DNA from: Rhizobium altiplani
GTDB taxonomy: Bacteria > Pseudomonadota > Alphaproteobacteria > Rhizobiales > Rhizobiaceae
Direction: 5' to 3'
DNA length: 64,000 bases
Assembly (NCBI RefSeq): GCF_001542405.1
Contig: NZ_LNCD01000124.1
Location: 124,001 to 188,000, forward strand
Below are positions 1 through 7,962 of the stretch, one piece after another; position 1 is the first letter of the stretch, and every line of letters begins with the position of its first letter. A program made the position numbers and the translations under genes. The notes under the pieces are model-generated. The model ran no database searches and had not been told where the DNA came from. It was given only the letters and a program-made list of their open reading frames with translations.

Positions 1-1014
1 TTCGATCGTATTCCCAATCCACACCGACGCGGCTGAGCCGCGCCCGGCGAGGCGCATCGCAGTGCCCTTGGCAGTGACCGCGAGCGTTGCCAGCATCGCG
101 ACCGTTATCGCGGTGCCAAGCGACATCGCGATCACCGATAGCACGCCGCCGAGATAGAGGCCGTTCAGCAGCGAGAATGTCATGACCAGCAGCGCGCCGG
201 AGCAGGGGCGTAAGCCAACGGCGATGATGGCCGACCAGGCTTCGCGGACATTGAACTTCTCGGCCTTGAGCAGGGACGGATCGGGCATGTGCGATTGGCC
301 GCAGGTCTCGCAGGCCATGCCGGCAATGAACTTGTGCCCGGCTCTGAGCGCCTGTGCTTCACCGAAGGCGAAGCTCGAACCTTGCTTCTGCGCTGCATTG
401 TCCTGCCAGTCCAGCATCATGCTGACGGGGCCAGACGACGTTGCCATGACCTCACGGCGTGGCATGCCTGCAATGATCCCCCGCAGCTTGCGGAACAACA
501 GCCAGCAACCGAAGAGGATGACCAGGATGAAGCTGGCGATCTCCATCGCCTGCGTCGCGGCCGTCAGGGTTATGCCGGTGCCGCGCAGCACCAGCCATGC
601 GCCGCCGACAAGTGCGATTGCGACAAATCCCTGGAGGAAGGCGGAGACGAAGGAGATGGATACGCCGCGTTTCAGCTCGATCTCATTGGCGATCATGTAG
701 GAGGAGATAACAGCCTTACCGTGCCCGGGGCCGGCGGCGTGAAAGACGCCATAGGCGAAGGAGAGGCCGATCAGCGCCCAGAGATGCCAGGAATCCGCAC
801 GCATGGCTCGCAGCGCACCCGTCAGGGCACGATAGAAGGCCTGCTGCTGTGCATTGACATAGAGGAGGAGGGGAGCAAGCGGGCCGCCCGTCGGCTGGAA
901 GCTCGGTTCCGATGTGCCGATGCCGAGCGGCGACTGCGCATGCGCAACGGCCATGCCCGCGACCAGCACGAATGCGGCGCCGAGCGCAATCGGCCGAAGC
1001 CGGTGTCTCAGCAT
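1..1014 (-). CDS. NicO-family nickel/cobalt exporter, 3' end cut by window edge
   Basis: An open frame runs from an ATG at 1014 off the left edge (338 codons visible, no stop). The family exports Ni2+/Co2+ (RcnA type) across the inner membrane. Visible features are an N-terminal hydrophobic segment ending near AHA (about residues 10-25), a membrane segment carrying HAAGPGHGK (residues 92-100), which supplies the histidines typical of the family, further hydrophobic stretches, and a GLRPCSGALLV segment near residue 280. A polar loop at about 190-260 contains a CETC pair and histidines. The start overlaps the end of the DUF1007 gene by 7 bases, so the two are probably translated together; this pairing is common in Proteobacteria. 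Metal specificity cannot be read from the sequence. Confidence 0.88.
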   Translation of the reverse strand, partial: MLRHRLRPIALGAAFVLVAGMAVAHAQSPLGIGTSEPSFQPTGGPLAPLLLYVNAQQQAFYRALTGALRAMRADSWHLWALIGLSFAYGVFHAAGPGHGKAVISSYMIANEIELKRGVSISFVSAFLQGFVAIALVGGAWLVLRGTGITLTAATQAMEIASFILVILFGCWLLFRKLRGIIAGMPRREVMATSSGPVSMMLDWQDNAAQKQGSSFAFGEAQALRAGHKFIAGMACETCGQSHMPDPSLLKAEKFNVREAWSAIIAVGLRPCSGALLVMTFSLLNGLYLGGVLSVIAMSLGTAITVAMLATLAVTAKGTAMRLAGRGSAASVWIGNTIE

Positions 1015-1649
1015 GTGAGATCCAGTCGCGTCGCGAAGAGCTTCGACATGTTCGTCCCCGTCGGGTCGTTGAAGAAAGCGTCGGTCAAGGACTGCTTGTT
1101 CTCGGCGATCACCTGGTCGGCATCGGGACGGACGACCTGGTGCTTGCAACTTTTGAACCCGTCGCCGACCAGAACCAGCTCGTTGTCGGTCGGGAAGTCG
1201 ATCGAGGTGTAGAGCGTCGGGTCGTAGACACCGAAGGTAAGGCCTCCCTTGAGCGGCATCTTTTCTGCCGGCTTGACGGCGAAGAACATCAGCAACTGAC
1301 CCTGTTTGTAGTCCACATGGATCAGGTCGGGCTTCTCGACCTTTATATTCTTACCGTTCATCGTAAGGTTCATGTAGTAGTCGTAGTCGACCAGCGAATC
1401 CCGCACGGTCTTGCCGACCTCGGCCAGCTCGTTCGGGTCCAGCTTCAGATCGGTGTTCTTGTCGAAATCCATCACGACGGACGACGAGAAGACCTCGTCG
1501 AAGCGCCAGACGTTGCGCAGTTCAGCAACGTTGCCGTCGTCATCGGCGACGACCTCCAGCCGCGCTTCGACAAACACATGCGGGTGTGCAAAGGCTGCAG
1601 CTGGCAAAAGCGACAGGAGCGACGCCATCAGGAATGTCGATTTCTTCAT
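1008..1649 (-). CDS. DUF1007 periplasmic protein, partner of NicO exporter
   Basis: A 213-residue protein with a clear Sec signal peptide (MKK start, hydrophobic core, cleavage after AFA near residue 22). The mature protein begins with HPHVF, the family hallmark, giving an N-terminal histidine pair suited to metal binding. DUF1007 proteins are regularly encoded next to NicO/RcnA-type exporters and are thought to be periplasmic accessory proteins for metal efflux; that role is inferred here from gene order. Its stop codon overlaps the start of the exporter gene. Between it and the LysR gene upstream lie about 90 bases with no obvious terminator. Confidence 0.85.
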   Translation of the reverse strand: MKKSTFLMASLLSLLPAAAFAHPHVFVEARLEVVADDDGNVAELRNVWRFDEVFSSSVVMDFDKNTDLKLDPNELAEVGKTVRDSLVDYDYYMNLTMNGKNIKVEKPDLIHVDYKQGQLLMFFAVKPAEKMPLKGGLTFGVYDPTLYTSIDFPTDNELVLVGDGFKSCKHQVVRPDADQVIAENKQSLTDAFFNDPTGTNMSKLFATRLDLTC

Positions 1650-1736
1650 GCGTGCTCTTACTGCGGGATCCCAAACTCACCTGATTCCTCGCCAGTAAAT
1701 GGGACGGAATTGGGACCGGCCCCAGACGGGAAGCGG

Positions 1737-2630
1737 TCAGGAATGCTTCTTGAACCAATTGTGAAGGTAGTCGACGAAGATGCGGACCTTGGCCGGCAAG
1801 TAGCGGCGATGGGGGTAGACGGCATAGATACCGCGATCGGTCGGAATGTAATCGTTGAACAGCGTCACCAGCTCGCCGCTCTCGATCGGCTTGCGGGCGA
1901 TGAAATCGGGAATCAGCGCGACGCCGATGCCTGACAGTGCGGCGCGCAGCGTCGCATGTGGGCTGTTGACCTCCATGGGGCCTGTCACCGCAACGGCAAA
2001 AGATGTGCTGTCCGGATTGTAGAAGCGAATGCTGCCCTGGCTGCGCGAGTTGGTGTCGACGATGAAGGGGACGTTCGACAGATCCGATGGGTGGGCAAGA
2101 TCCGGATGGCGCTCCACGAAGTCGGGTGTCGCGCAAAGATGGACGCGGAAATCCGAGATCTTGCGGGCGATCATGCCGGAGTCCTCGAGCTTGGTCACGC
2201 GAATGGCGACATCGAAGCCTTCTTCGATGAGATCGACGAATCGGTCGTCCGCGGCGATCTCCAGCGCGAGATCCGGGTTTTCCTTGGCGAAGTCGATCAG
2301 CGACTGGCCGACCTCGGCATCGACGAAGGTGCGTGGCACCGAGACCTTCAGTCGGCCCTTCAGTTGGGCGTTATTCTCGCGCACGAGATCGGCGAGGTTG
2401 TCGATCTCCTTCAGGATGTCGGATGCCGTGCGGTAGTAGGTATGACCGGCCTCGGTCATGGAGAATTGGCGGGTCGTCCGGTTCAGCAGCAGGGCGCCGA
2501 GTTCGTCCTCCAATTCACGCACATATTTCGACAAAAGCGCCTTGGAGCGGCCGGTGCGCCTCGCCGCAGCCGAAAAGCCTTCTGCTTCAACGACATCGAT
2601 GAAGGCGCGGATGCGGGTGAGGGTGTCCAT
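1737..2630 (-). CDS. LysR-family transcriptional regulator
   Basis: A 297-residue protein with an N-terminal winged helix-turn-helix (about residues 1-60, with EGFSAAARRTGRSKALLSKYV at the recognition region) and a periplasmic-binding-protein-like effector domain (about 90-295). I place the start at 2630 rather than the upstream in-frame codon at 2666, because GGAG lies a few bases before this ATG and the protein then begins at the usual LysR N-terminus. The RTTRQFSMTEAG stretch resembles the common AaeR/PecT-like subgroup. The gene is divergent from the decarboxylase gene, and a perfect inverted repeat upstream (2696-2722) is a candidate operator. Target and inducer are unknown. Confidence 0.9.
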   Translation of the reverse strand: MDTLTRIRAFIDVVEAEGFSAAARRTGRSKALLSKYVRELEDELGALLLNRTTRQFSMTEAGHTYYRTASDILKEIDNLADLVRENNAQLKGRLKVSVPRTFVDAEVGQSLIDFAKENPDLALEIAADDRFVDLIEEGFDVAIRVTKLEDSGMIARKISDFRVHLCATPDFVERHPDLAHPSDLSNVPFIVDTNSRSQGSIRFYNPDSTSFAVAVTGPMEVNSPHATLRAALSGIGVALIPDFIARKPIESGELVTLFNDYIPTDRGIYAVYPHRRYLPAKVRIFVDYLHNWFKKHS

Positions 2631-2695
2631 GACGATCTCCTGAAAAAGCGCAGAACCACCATTCAAATCAGTCGGTTGCGGGCCGTTTTACCACG

Positions 2696-2722
2696 TTGAA
2701 CAAATTGCGGTGTATTGTTCAA
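2696..2722. promoter_or_regulatory. Candidate LysR operator: TTGAACAA-N11-TTGTTCAA
   Basis: A perfect inverted repeat with two 8-base arms (2696-2703 and 2715-2722) separated by 11 bases, 66 bases upstream of the LysR start. LysR proteins classically bind interrupted dyads with a T-N11-A core and repress their own genes, so an autoregulatory site is the simplest reading. Binding itself is inferred. Confidence 0.5.
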
Positions 2723-2879
2723 ATATTTTCTGCCGGGAGATGCGAAAAAACCGCTTGATTATGACGGCGAATATTCCTATCTCGTGGTCAGCCCAAAGTC
2801 GCACGTGCCCATGGGTGTCCGCCGAACCCTCGAATTGGTGAGGAAATCGGTAAGGTACCTGGAATTAACCCCTCCAGTC

Positions 2880-3196
2880 GCTATTCTGGCCAACCGGAAA
2901 ATGCGAGGACGCCTGAAGCAACGACGGTGCGGGCCTTTTTGTTCTCTCCCTGCTTTCCATCAGCGGGGGTTACTGAAGAGGCACACCTTCATTGCCGGAA
3001 GTGCGGTAGGGAACTCCCTCCAATCCATGGCAGACAAAGCCGGATCCATGTCGCTTTCGCGGCGTTGATCCATCATTTGCGCTATCAAGCGCTTGCTAAG
3101 GTTCCGGGGTCTCCACCGGCTGGTTCCTATGCGAGCGATTGATTGCCCTTTGTCCTCCGGTTTTCCGGAGCTCTGGAATTGGAAGAGGGAATCGAT
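2880..3196 (+). promoter_or_regulatory. Structured leader of the decarboxylase gene, candidate speF-type RNA
   Basis: No convincing gene lies between the LysR operator and the decarboxylase start. The leader contains several possible stems. GCCTG (2911-2915) could pair with CGGGC (2930-2934), followed at once by CTTTTTG, which looks attenuator-like. CGCTTGC (3090-3096) pairs with GCGAGCG (3131-3137) with one wobble. CTCCGG (3155-3160) pairs with CCGGAG (3165-3170) across a TTTT loop just before the ribosome binding site. A conserved cis-acting RNA, the speF motif, is known upstream of alphaproteobacterial genes for this decarboxylase family. I assign it by position and structure, without a covariance search, so the boundaries are approximate. 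Confidence 0.45.
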
Positions 3197-4330
3197 ATGA
3201 CCACCCAGCGCATCCGCGACTTTCTCGCAACCCGACGTCCCGACGGTCCCTGCCTCGTGGTTGACCTCGACGTCGTGCGCGATAATTTCTCTGCTTTCCG
3301 TCACGCCATGCCGGACAGCGCGATCTACTACGCCGTCAAGGCAAACCCGGCTCCGGAAGTCCTGAAGCTGCTCGCCGACATGGGCTCGAGCTTCGATTGC
3401 GCGTCAGTCGCTGAAATCGAAATGGCGCTCAATGCCGGTGCAACCGCTGCCCGTATTTCCTTCGGCAACACGATCAAGAAGGAACGCGACGTTGCCCGCG
3501 CGCATGCGCTCGGCGTCAGCCTCTTTGCGGTCGACAGCCACGAGGAAGTCGAGAAGATCTCGCGTGCCGCTCCCGGCGCCCGCGTGTTCTGCCGCGTCCT
3601 GACGGATGGTGAAGGTGCTGAATGGCCGCTGTCGCGCAAGTTCGGCTGCGTCCCGCAGATGGCTGTGGACGTTCTCGTCTACGCGCATCAGCTCGGCCTC
3701 GAGTCCTACGGTGTGTCGTTCCACGTCGGTTCGCAGATGACCAAGGTCGATGCCTGGGATTCGGCTCTCGCCGACGCCAAGCGCGTCTTCGTTCAGCTGG
3801 CCAAGCAGGGCATCCACCTGCAGATGGTCAACATGGGCGGCGGCTTCCCGACCAAGTATCTGCGTGATGTTCCGTCGGCGGAAGCTTACGGTCGTGCGAT
3901 CTACCAGAGCCTACGTGACCACTTCGGCAACAACCTGCCGAAGACGATCATCGAGCCGGGCCGTGGCATGGTCGGCAACGCCGGTGTCATCAAGACTGAG
4001 GTCGTGCTGATCTCGAAGAAGTCGGACAACGACGCAGCCCGCTGGGTGTTCCTCGACATCGGCAAGTTCGGCGGTCTCGCCGAGACGATGGACGAAGCCA
4101 TTCGTTACCCGATCCGGACCGAGCGCGACGGCGACGAAATGGAGCCTTGCGTGATTGCCGGCCCGACCTGCGATTCCGCAGACGTGCTCTACGAGAAGAA
4201 TCTTTATCCGCTGCCGATCTCCCTTTCGATTGGCGACGAGATCCTGATCGAAGGCACCGGGGCCTACACAACCACCTACTCGGCGGTCGCGTTCAACGGC
4301 TTCGAGCCGTTGAAGGCCTACGTCATCTAA
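3197..4330 (+). CDS. Type III PLP-dependent ornithine/lysine decarboxylase
   Basis: A 377-residue member of the alanine-racemase-fold (group IV) decarboxylases that make putrescine or cadaverine in the cytoplasm. Visible motifs are YYAVKANP with the PLP lysine at residue 48, a HVGSQ segment, the glycine-rich EPGRGMVGNAG phosphate-binding stretch, and GPTCDSAD with the active-site cysteine and aspartate supplied across the dimer. Length matches rhizobial ornithine decarboxylases. The start at 3197 is preceded by GGAAGAGGGAAT; an in-frame upstream codon at 3143 lies inside the leader and lacks a site. An acetyltransferase gene follows 88 bases downstream. Ornithine versus lysine preference cannot be decided from sequence alone. 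Confidence 0.92.
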   Translation: MTTQRIRDFLATRRPDGPCLVVDLDVVRDNFSAFRHAMPDSAIYYAVKANPAPEVLKLLADMGSSFDCASVAEIEMALNAGATAARISFGNTIKKERDVARAHALGVSLFAVDSHEEVEKISRAAPGARVFCRVLTDGEGAEWPLSRKFGCVPQMAVDVLVYAHQLGLESYGVSFHVGSQMTKVDAWDSALADAKRVFVQLAKQGIHLQMVNMGGGFPTKYLRDVPSAEAYGRAIYQSLRDHFGNNLPKTIIEPGRGMVGNAGVIKTEVVLISKKSDNDAARWVFLDIGKFGGLAETMDEAIRYPIRTERDGDEMEPCVIAGPTCDSADVLYEKNLYPLPISLSIGDEILIEGTGAYTTTYSAVAFNGFEPLKAYVI

Positions 4331-4418
4331 TATTGCCAGCCCCGTAGCCAGCCGGGGCGGCATTCTCACAATTCATATCAATCGCCGCTCATATCGGTTT
4401 TGGGTACGGGAGGCCACG

Positions 4419-5009
4419 ATGGCCGCTGTTCTTGATTCTGTCCGCGCATTTTTTGCGCCTTCTGTCTTTACCATCGACGCCGAGAACGCTGGCGACGTCG
4501 TGGCTCGCGAAAACCTGCTGGATCGTGCCATGGGCGCGAACCGCCGCAAGAAGTCGTCGGAAAAGATCCGCCGTGGCCGTGTGCCGGCTGAAGGCCTGGC
4601 GCTGGTTGCACGCGATCGCGACGGCCATGTCATCGGCACCGTGCGCCTGTGGAACGTCGAGGCCGGCGTCAACGCCGAAGGCACGCCGATCAACGCGCTG
4701 CTGCTCGGGCCGCTGGCGGTTGATGCGAGCTTCGAGGGCAAGGGCGTCGGTTCGGCGCTGATGCGCGCCGCCATGCTGGAAGCGAAGAACCGTGGGCATG
4801 GCGCGATCCTGCTCGTCGGCGATGCCCCTTACTACGAGCGTTTCGGTTTTTTTTCCGGGAAGGCTCAACATCTCGTCATGCCGGGTCCCTTCGAACGCTC
4901 GCGCTTCCTGGCGCTGGAGCTCATCGAGGGATGGCTTGACGGTGCGGCCGGCATGATCGTCCCCTCGGGGCGGATGCTGGCAAGCGCCCCGGTCCGCAGG
5001 GCGGCGTGA
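4419..5009 (+). CDS. GNAT-family N-acetyltransferase
   Basis: A 196-residue GNAT protein of the YhbS-like (COG3153) type. The acetyl-CoA-binding core is visible as LLLGPLAVDASFEGKGVGSALM (about residues 93-115), with the usual V-x-x-x-x-[RQ]-G-x-G/A pattern realised as FEGKGVGSAL, followed by the GDAPYYERFGF motif near 140-150. GGGAGG lies 5-6 bases before the ATG. The gene follows the decarboxylase in the same direction and ends at a strong terminator, so the pair may be co-transcribed. A polyamine substrate is a tempting guess from context, but nothing in the protein shows it. Confidence 0.85.
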   Translation: MAAVLDSVRAFFAPSVFTIDAENAGDVVARENLLDRAMGANRRKKSSEKIRRGRVPAEGLALVARDRDGHVIGTVRLWNVEAGVNAEGTPINALLLGPLAVDASFEGKGVGSALMRAAMLEAKNRGHGAILLVGDAPYYERFGFFSGKAQHLVMPGPFERSRFLALELIEGWLDGAAGMIVPSGRMLASAPVRRAA

Positions 5010-5014
5010 TCGGC

Positions 5015-5051
5015 AAGGCCTCTCCCCTGATGGGGAGGGGCCTTTTGTTTT
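5015..5051 (+). terminator. Intrinsic terminator after the decarboxylase-GNAT unit
   Basis: A 13-base stem (AAGGCCTCTCCCC against GGGGAGGGGCCTT, one G-U pair) with a TGAT loop is followed by TTGTTTT. It begins 6 bases after the acetyltransferase stop. Confidence 0.88.
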
Positions 5052-5144
5052 CTCGTTTTTCGGAAATCAAGTTTAGGAGGCGCCGGAAAACCGGACGAAC
5101 GCTTAGCCAAAACTTTTATGACTGCGTGCCCCCTCAGGCTTCAA

Positions 5145-5279
5145 TTATTTGACGACGCTTGTGTCGACCAATTGAGTTCCGGCAGTCTGAACGACATTTT
5201 CAGGTATAGCGGCGATGAAGAACATCGTGAAAGCATAAACCGCGAATATAGTCGCTGCGGCAGTGGCCCTTAGAATCAT
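5145..5279 (-). CDS. Small membrane peptide, 44 residues, unknown function
   Basis: A short gene on the minus strand with start ATG at 5279 and stop TAA at 5145-5147. The product begins MILRATAAATIFAVYAF and has one hydrophobic helix (about residues 7-25) followed by a short polar tail rich in T, V and D, so it should be a single-span membrane peptide or a short exported peptide. AGGAG (minus strand, 5287-5291) lies 7 bases before the start, an ideal Shine-Dalgarno. That site is half of a perfect hairpin, described separately. A second ATG just upstream in another frame gives a non-hydrophobic product of about 22 codons and is less likely. I do not recognise the peptide. Confidence 0.6.
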   Translation of the reverse strand: MILRATAAATIFAVYAFTMFFIAAIPENVVQTAGTQLVDTSVVK

Positions 5280-5285
5280 TCATGC

Positions 5286-5303
5286 ACTCCTATTCTCAGG
5301 AGT
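5286..5303 (-). promoter_or_regulatory. Hairpin covering the ribosome binding site of the 44-residue peptide
   Basis: ACTCCT and AGGAGT form a perfect 6-base stem with a 6-base loop. Read on the minus strand, the 3' arm contains the Shine-Dalgarno AGGAG, so the fold would hide it. This suggests control of translation, for example by temperature or a small RNA. The fold is seen; the control is inferred. Confidence 0.4.
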
Positions 5304-5941
5304 TCAATGTGGGCTCAAAAAGTGGCTTTCCAAAGAGTTTTCTGAACGCCAGATGAACAAAAAACTGTGAGAGCAAAAATTAATGATATTTTAGCAACAC
5401 CTGAGTTTCGCCCCAAAGTGGGCGAAATTCCTGATTTGTTCTCACGAATTTGCAATTATTTCAAGCATATAGATGAAAGTTTGGGCATTGGTTTTCCTCG
5501 CTGGCGCGTGGTCGCCCTATAATCTCCTCGTCATCTGGCAGGGAGCCGGGTTCATGAACCGGTCCGCCTTCCGTTCATATTTCGGCGCTCGATGATGGTT
5601 GCCGAGGCTGGGTCGGATACCGTCAGGGTTGAAGATCCATCGGGGAATCGGGATCGGGAGGCGCTCCTGTCGAACTTGAGAAGCCGGAAAGCTCGCCGCA
5701 ATCGGGCAGGCGATGCAGCCTGACATCCCATTCCGCTACCCCAAATCGCCTGCCCACTCCTATCGAGAAAACCGTCACGAAGCATGGCTTCGCGCGGCGC
5801 CTTGGGCTGCCTGCGGGATGGCGGCCTACGCCTGTGGTCGTGTTCATCAGACGCGTCCCCGCCGATCATAAATTTTCACGTCCGCGTGAGCCGCATCGGG
5901 CGGACGATGATTATGCGTTCTGCCTACGCTAGCTCAGCGAA
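5304..5941. other. Non-coding stretch between small peptide and serine hydrolase
   Basis: About 640 bases without a supportable gene. The first 200 bases are clearly more AT-rich than the surroundings and contain a perfect hairpin, TTTCGCCC (5406-5413) with GGGCGAAA (5420-5427). The rest is GC-rich, and its short open frames on the minus strand have arginine/proline/serine-rich composition with no ribosome sites, so I treat them as chance frames. A decayed gene here cannot be excluded. Confidence 0.5.
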
Positions 5942-6952
5942 ATGATCACGCGCCTCGCTTTGCTCGTCGCTTTCCTACTGTCGCCGCTCGCTGCCGTTGC
6001 ACAGCCGGAGAACGGCCGGACGGCAGTTTTGCTCGAGAGCTTGTCCTCACGCGTGGAGTTGAAGCCGCTGAGAACCGTGATCGTCGCCAGGGATGGGCGG
6101 ACGGTGGCGGAACAGGGCTACGGCGACCACGCCGCGACTGAGTCAGTCAACATCAAGTCCGCTTCCAAATCGATCATTTCATGCCTCGTCGGCATCGCCA
6201 TCGAAAAGAAACTGCTGGAAAGCCCCGACCAACGGATCGCTCCGATCCTGAAAGCTGATCTGCCTGCCGATCCCGATCCGCGGCTTAACGAGATCACCAT
6301 CGGCAACCTACTTTCGATGCAGGCGGGGCTTGGTCGCCTGTCTGGTCCCAATTACGGGCGCTGGGTTGCCTCGCGCAACTGGGTGCGTTTTGCCCTTGCC
6401 CAACCTTTCGACGACGCGCCTGGCGGTCAAATGCTCTATTCGACCGCCTCCACGCACCTTCTCTCGGCGATCCTGACGAAGGTCAGCGGGAGGTCGACGC
6501 TGGCGCTCGCCCGCGAATGGCTGGCACCCGTTAGCGGCTTTAGGATCGGCGCCTGGGAGCGCGATCCGCAGGGCATCTATCTCGGCGGGAACCAGATGGC
6601 GATGACGGCCCGCTCGCTGCTGGCTTTCGGCGAACTCTATCGCAACGGCGGCAAGGCTGCGGATGGTACGCAGGTCGTGCCTGCGGACTGGATCGCGCAA
6701 TCGTGGCAGCACCGCACCAATTCGCGCTTCTCCGGCGACGATTATGGCTACGGCTGGTTCTCGCGACAGATTGGCGGCGAGGAGGTCCATTTTGCCTGGG
6801 GATATGGCGGCCAGATGCTCTACATCGTCCCCTCGCTCGGCATGACTGTTGTCATGACATCGGACGAGAGCGGCCCATCGGCGCGCACCGGCTACCGCGA
6901 TGCGCTGCATGGTGTTCTTGCGGAGATTATCGAGGCGGCGCGGCTGTCCTGA
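5942..6952 (+). CDS. Exported serine hydrolase, beta-lactamase (class C/PBP) fold
   Basis: A 336-residue protein with a signal peptide (hydrophobic core residues 4-20, cleavage near AVA-Q). The active-site S-x-x-K is visible as SASK at residues 73-76, a YST triad replaces the Y-x-N of beta-lactamases, and a W-G-Y-G-G segment near residue 282 takes the place of the K/H-T-G motif. These features fit the broad serine hydrolase (COG1680) family, which includes esterases and D-aminopeptidases. A true beta-lactamase is unlikely. The ribosome site is weak. It converges on the WD40 gene with a 20-base gap. Confidence 0.85.
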   Translation: MITRLALLVAFLLSPLAAVAQPENGRTAVLLESLSSRVELKPLRTVIVARDGRTVAEQGYGDHAATESVNIKSASKSIISCLVGIAIEKKLLESPDQRIAPILKADLPADPDPRLNEITIGNLLSMQAGLGRLSGPNYGRWVASRNWVRFALAQPFDDAPGGQMLYSTASTHLLSAILTKVSGRSTLALAREWLAPVSGFRIGAWERDPQGIYLGGNQMAMTARSLLAFGELYRNGGKAADGTQVVPADWIAQSWQHRTNSRFSGDDYGYGWFSRQIGGEEVHFAWGYGGQMLYIVPSLGMTVVMTSDESGPSARTGYRDALHGVLAEIIEAARLS

Positions 6953-6972
6953 TAACACAGCCGCGCAAAAGC

Positions 6973-7962
6973 TTAGGCTGCGATATCGACGACACCGCAA
7001 TCGCCGGCTTCGGAAGCGAAGGCCAGCAGCTTGCCGTTCTTGCTCCAGCTCATCGACGTGATCGCGCCTTTGCCGGGTCGGCGCAGCAGCGCTTCCTTGC
7101 TGTCGGCAATGCGGACGGCGAGGATCATGCCGTCGATGAAGCCGATCGCCAGGATGTCTTCGACAGGGTGGAACTTCACTGAGGTCGCCATGATGTTGGC
7201 GCGGGTGCCGAGCTCGAGCGGCGCTTTGCCCATCGGGCCGTCTTTGCCCTGGAATGGCCAGACGATCGCAGCCGGCGCACCTGACGAGGCAAGCCACTTG
7301 CCCTTCGCGGACCACGAGAGAGACTTCACCTTGGCGGGGTAGCCGGTCATGCGCATGTGCCGGGCTTCAGCGCCGGCCTTGCTGTCGAGCTTCCATCCGT
7401 GCAGTGCATTCTCCTGCATCGTCGTGACGAGGAAGTTGCCGTCAGGCGAGAAGGTGACGCCGGTATGGGCGCCCTTCCATTCGAGGTCGACCGGCTTGGC
7501 AGCGGTGCCGACCCAATGCAGCGACACGCCGTTGTAGCGCGCGGCGGCAATGCGCATGCCCTTGGGCGCGAAGGCGAGGCCTTCGACGGTCCGCTCTTCG
7601 GTAAATTCCTTGGTCGTGCCGTCGGCGAGGCGCACGAGAGCGCTCTTGCCGTAGGAGTAGGCGACGGCGCCCTGCGGGCCGGCGGCAAGCTGGGAAATCC
7701 ATTTGCGCGGCGCGTTTGCAAGCTCGGTCACCCCGGCATCGGCTCCGATGCGCAGCACCTTGCCGTCCTCACCGCCGGAAATCAGGCTTCCGCTATACGG
7801 GTCGTGGATGCAGCTCAGCATGCCCTGATGGGCCTCGGTCACCTTCTCGCCGCCGTCGAGGCGGTGGATGGTGCCAGCGGCATTGGCGAAGAAGGGGGTG
7901 TCACCTAAAAATTCGACGGCCAGGATATGGCCGTCGAGATCAAACGGGGCAACTGTGGGCAT
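6973..7962 (-). CDS. WD40-repeat protein coupled to the CobW gene
   Basis: A 329-residue beta-propeller protein with repeated blade-like segments in which hydrophobic strands alternate with GxDG or SPDG turns, for example GVTFSPDGNFLVTTM and SLSWSAKGKWLAS. No signal peptide is visible, so it is probably cytoplasmic. The ATG at 7962 overlaps the stop of the CobW gene by one base (TGATG), which implies translational coupling; an in-frame ATG 6 codons upstream is therefore not preferred. WD40 partners of CobW GTPases occur in related bacteria, and a scaffold role in zinc delivery is inference only. Confidence 0.82.
   Translation of the reverse strand: MPTVAPFDLDGHILAVEFLGDTPFFANAAGTIHRLDGGEKVTEAHQGMLSCIHDPYSGSLISGGEDGKVLRIGADAGVTELANAPRKWISQLAAGPQGAVAYSYGKSALVRLADGTTKEFTEERTVEGLAFAPKGMRIAAARYNGVSLHWVGTAAKPVDLEWKGAHTGVTFSPDGNFLVTTMQENALHGWKLDSKAGAEARHMRMTGYPAKVKSLSWSAKGKWLASSGAPAAIVWPFQGKDGPMGKAPLELGTRANIMATSVKFHPVEDILAIGFIDGMILAVRIADSKEALLRRPGKGAITSMSWSKNGKLLAFASEAGDCGVVDIAA

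Noticed and set aside
2715..3068. 117-codon frame upstream of the decarboxylase gene
   Set aside because: It starts inside the LysR inverted repeat, has no ribosome site, and its product resembles no protein; the structured leader is a better explanation.
5552..5869. 105-codon minus-strand frame in the gap before the serine hydrolase
   Set aside because: Arg/Ser/Pro-rich composition, no ribosome site, and an equally good overlapping frame; probably chance.
5942..6952. Serine hydrolase as a beta-lactamase resistance gene
   Set aside because: The Y-x-N and K/H-T-G motifs of true beta-lactamases are replaced; the general COG1680 hydrolase family fits better.
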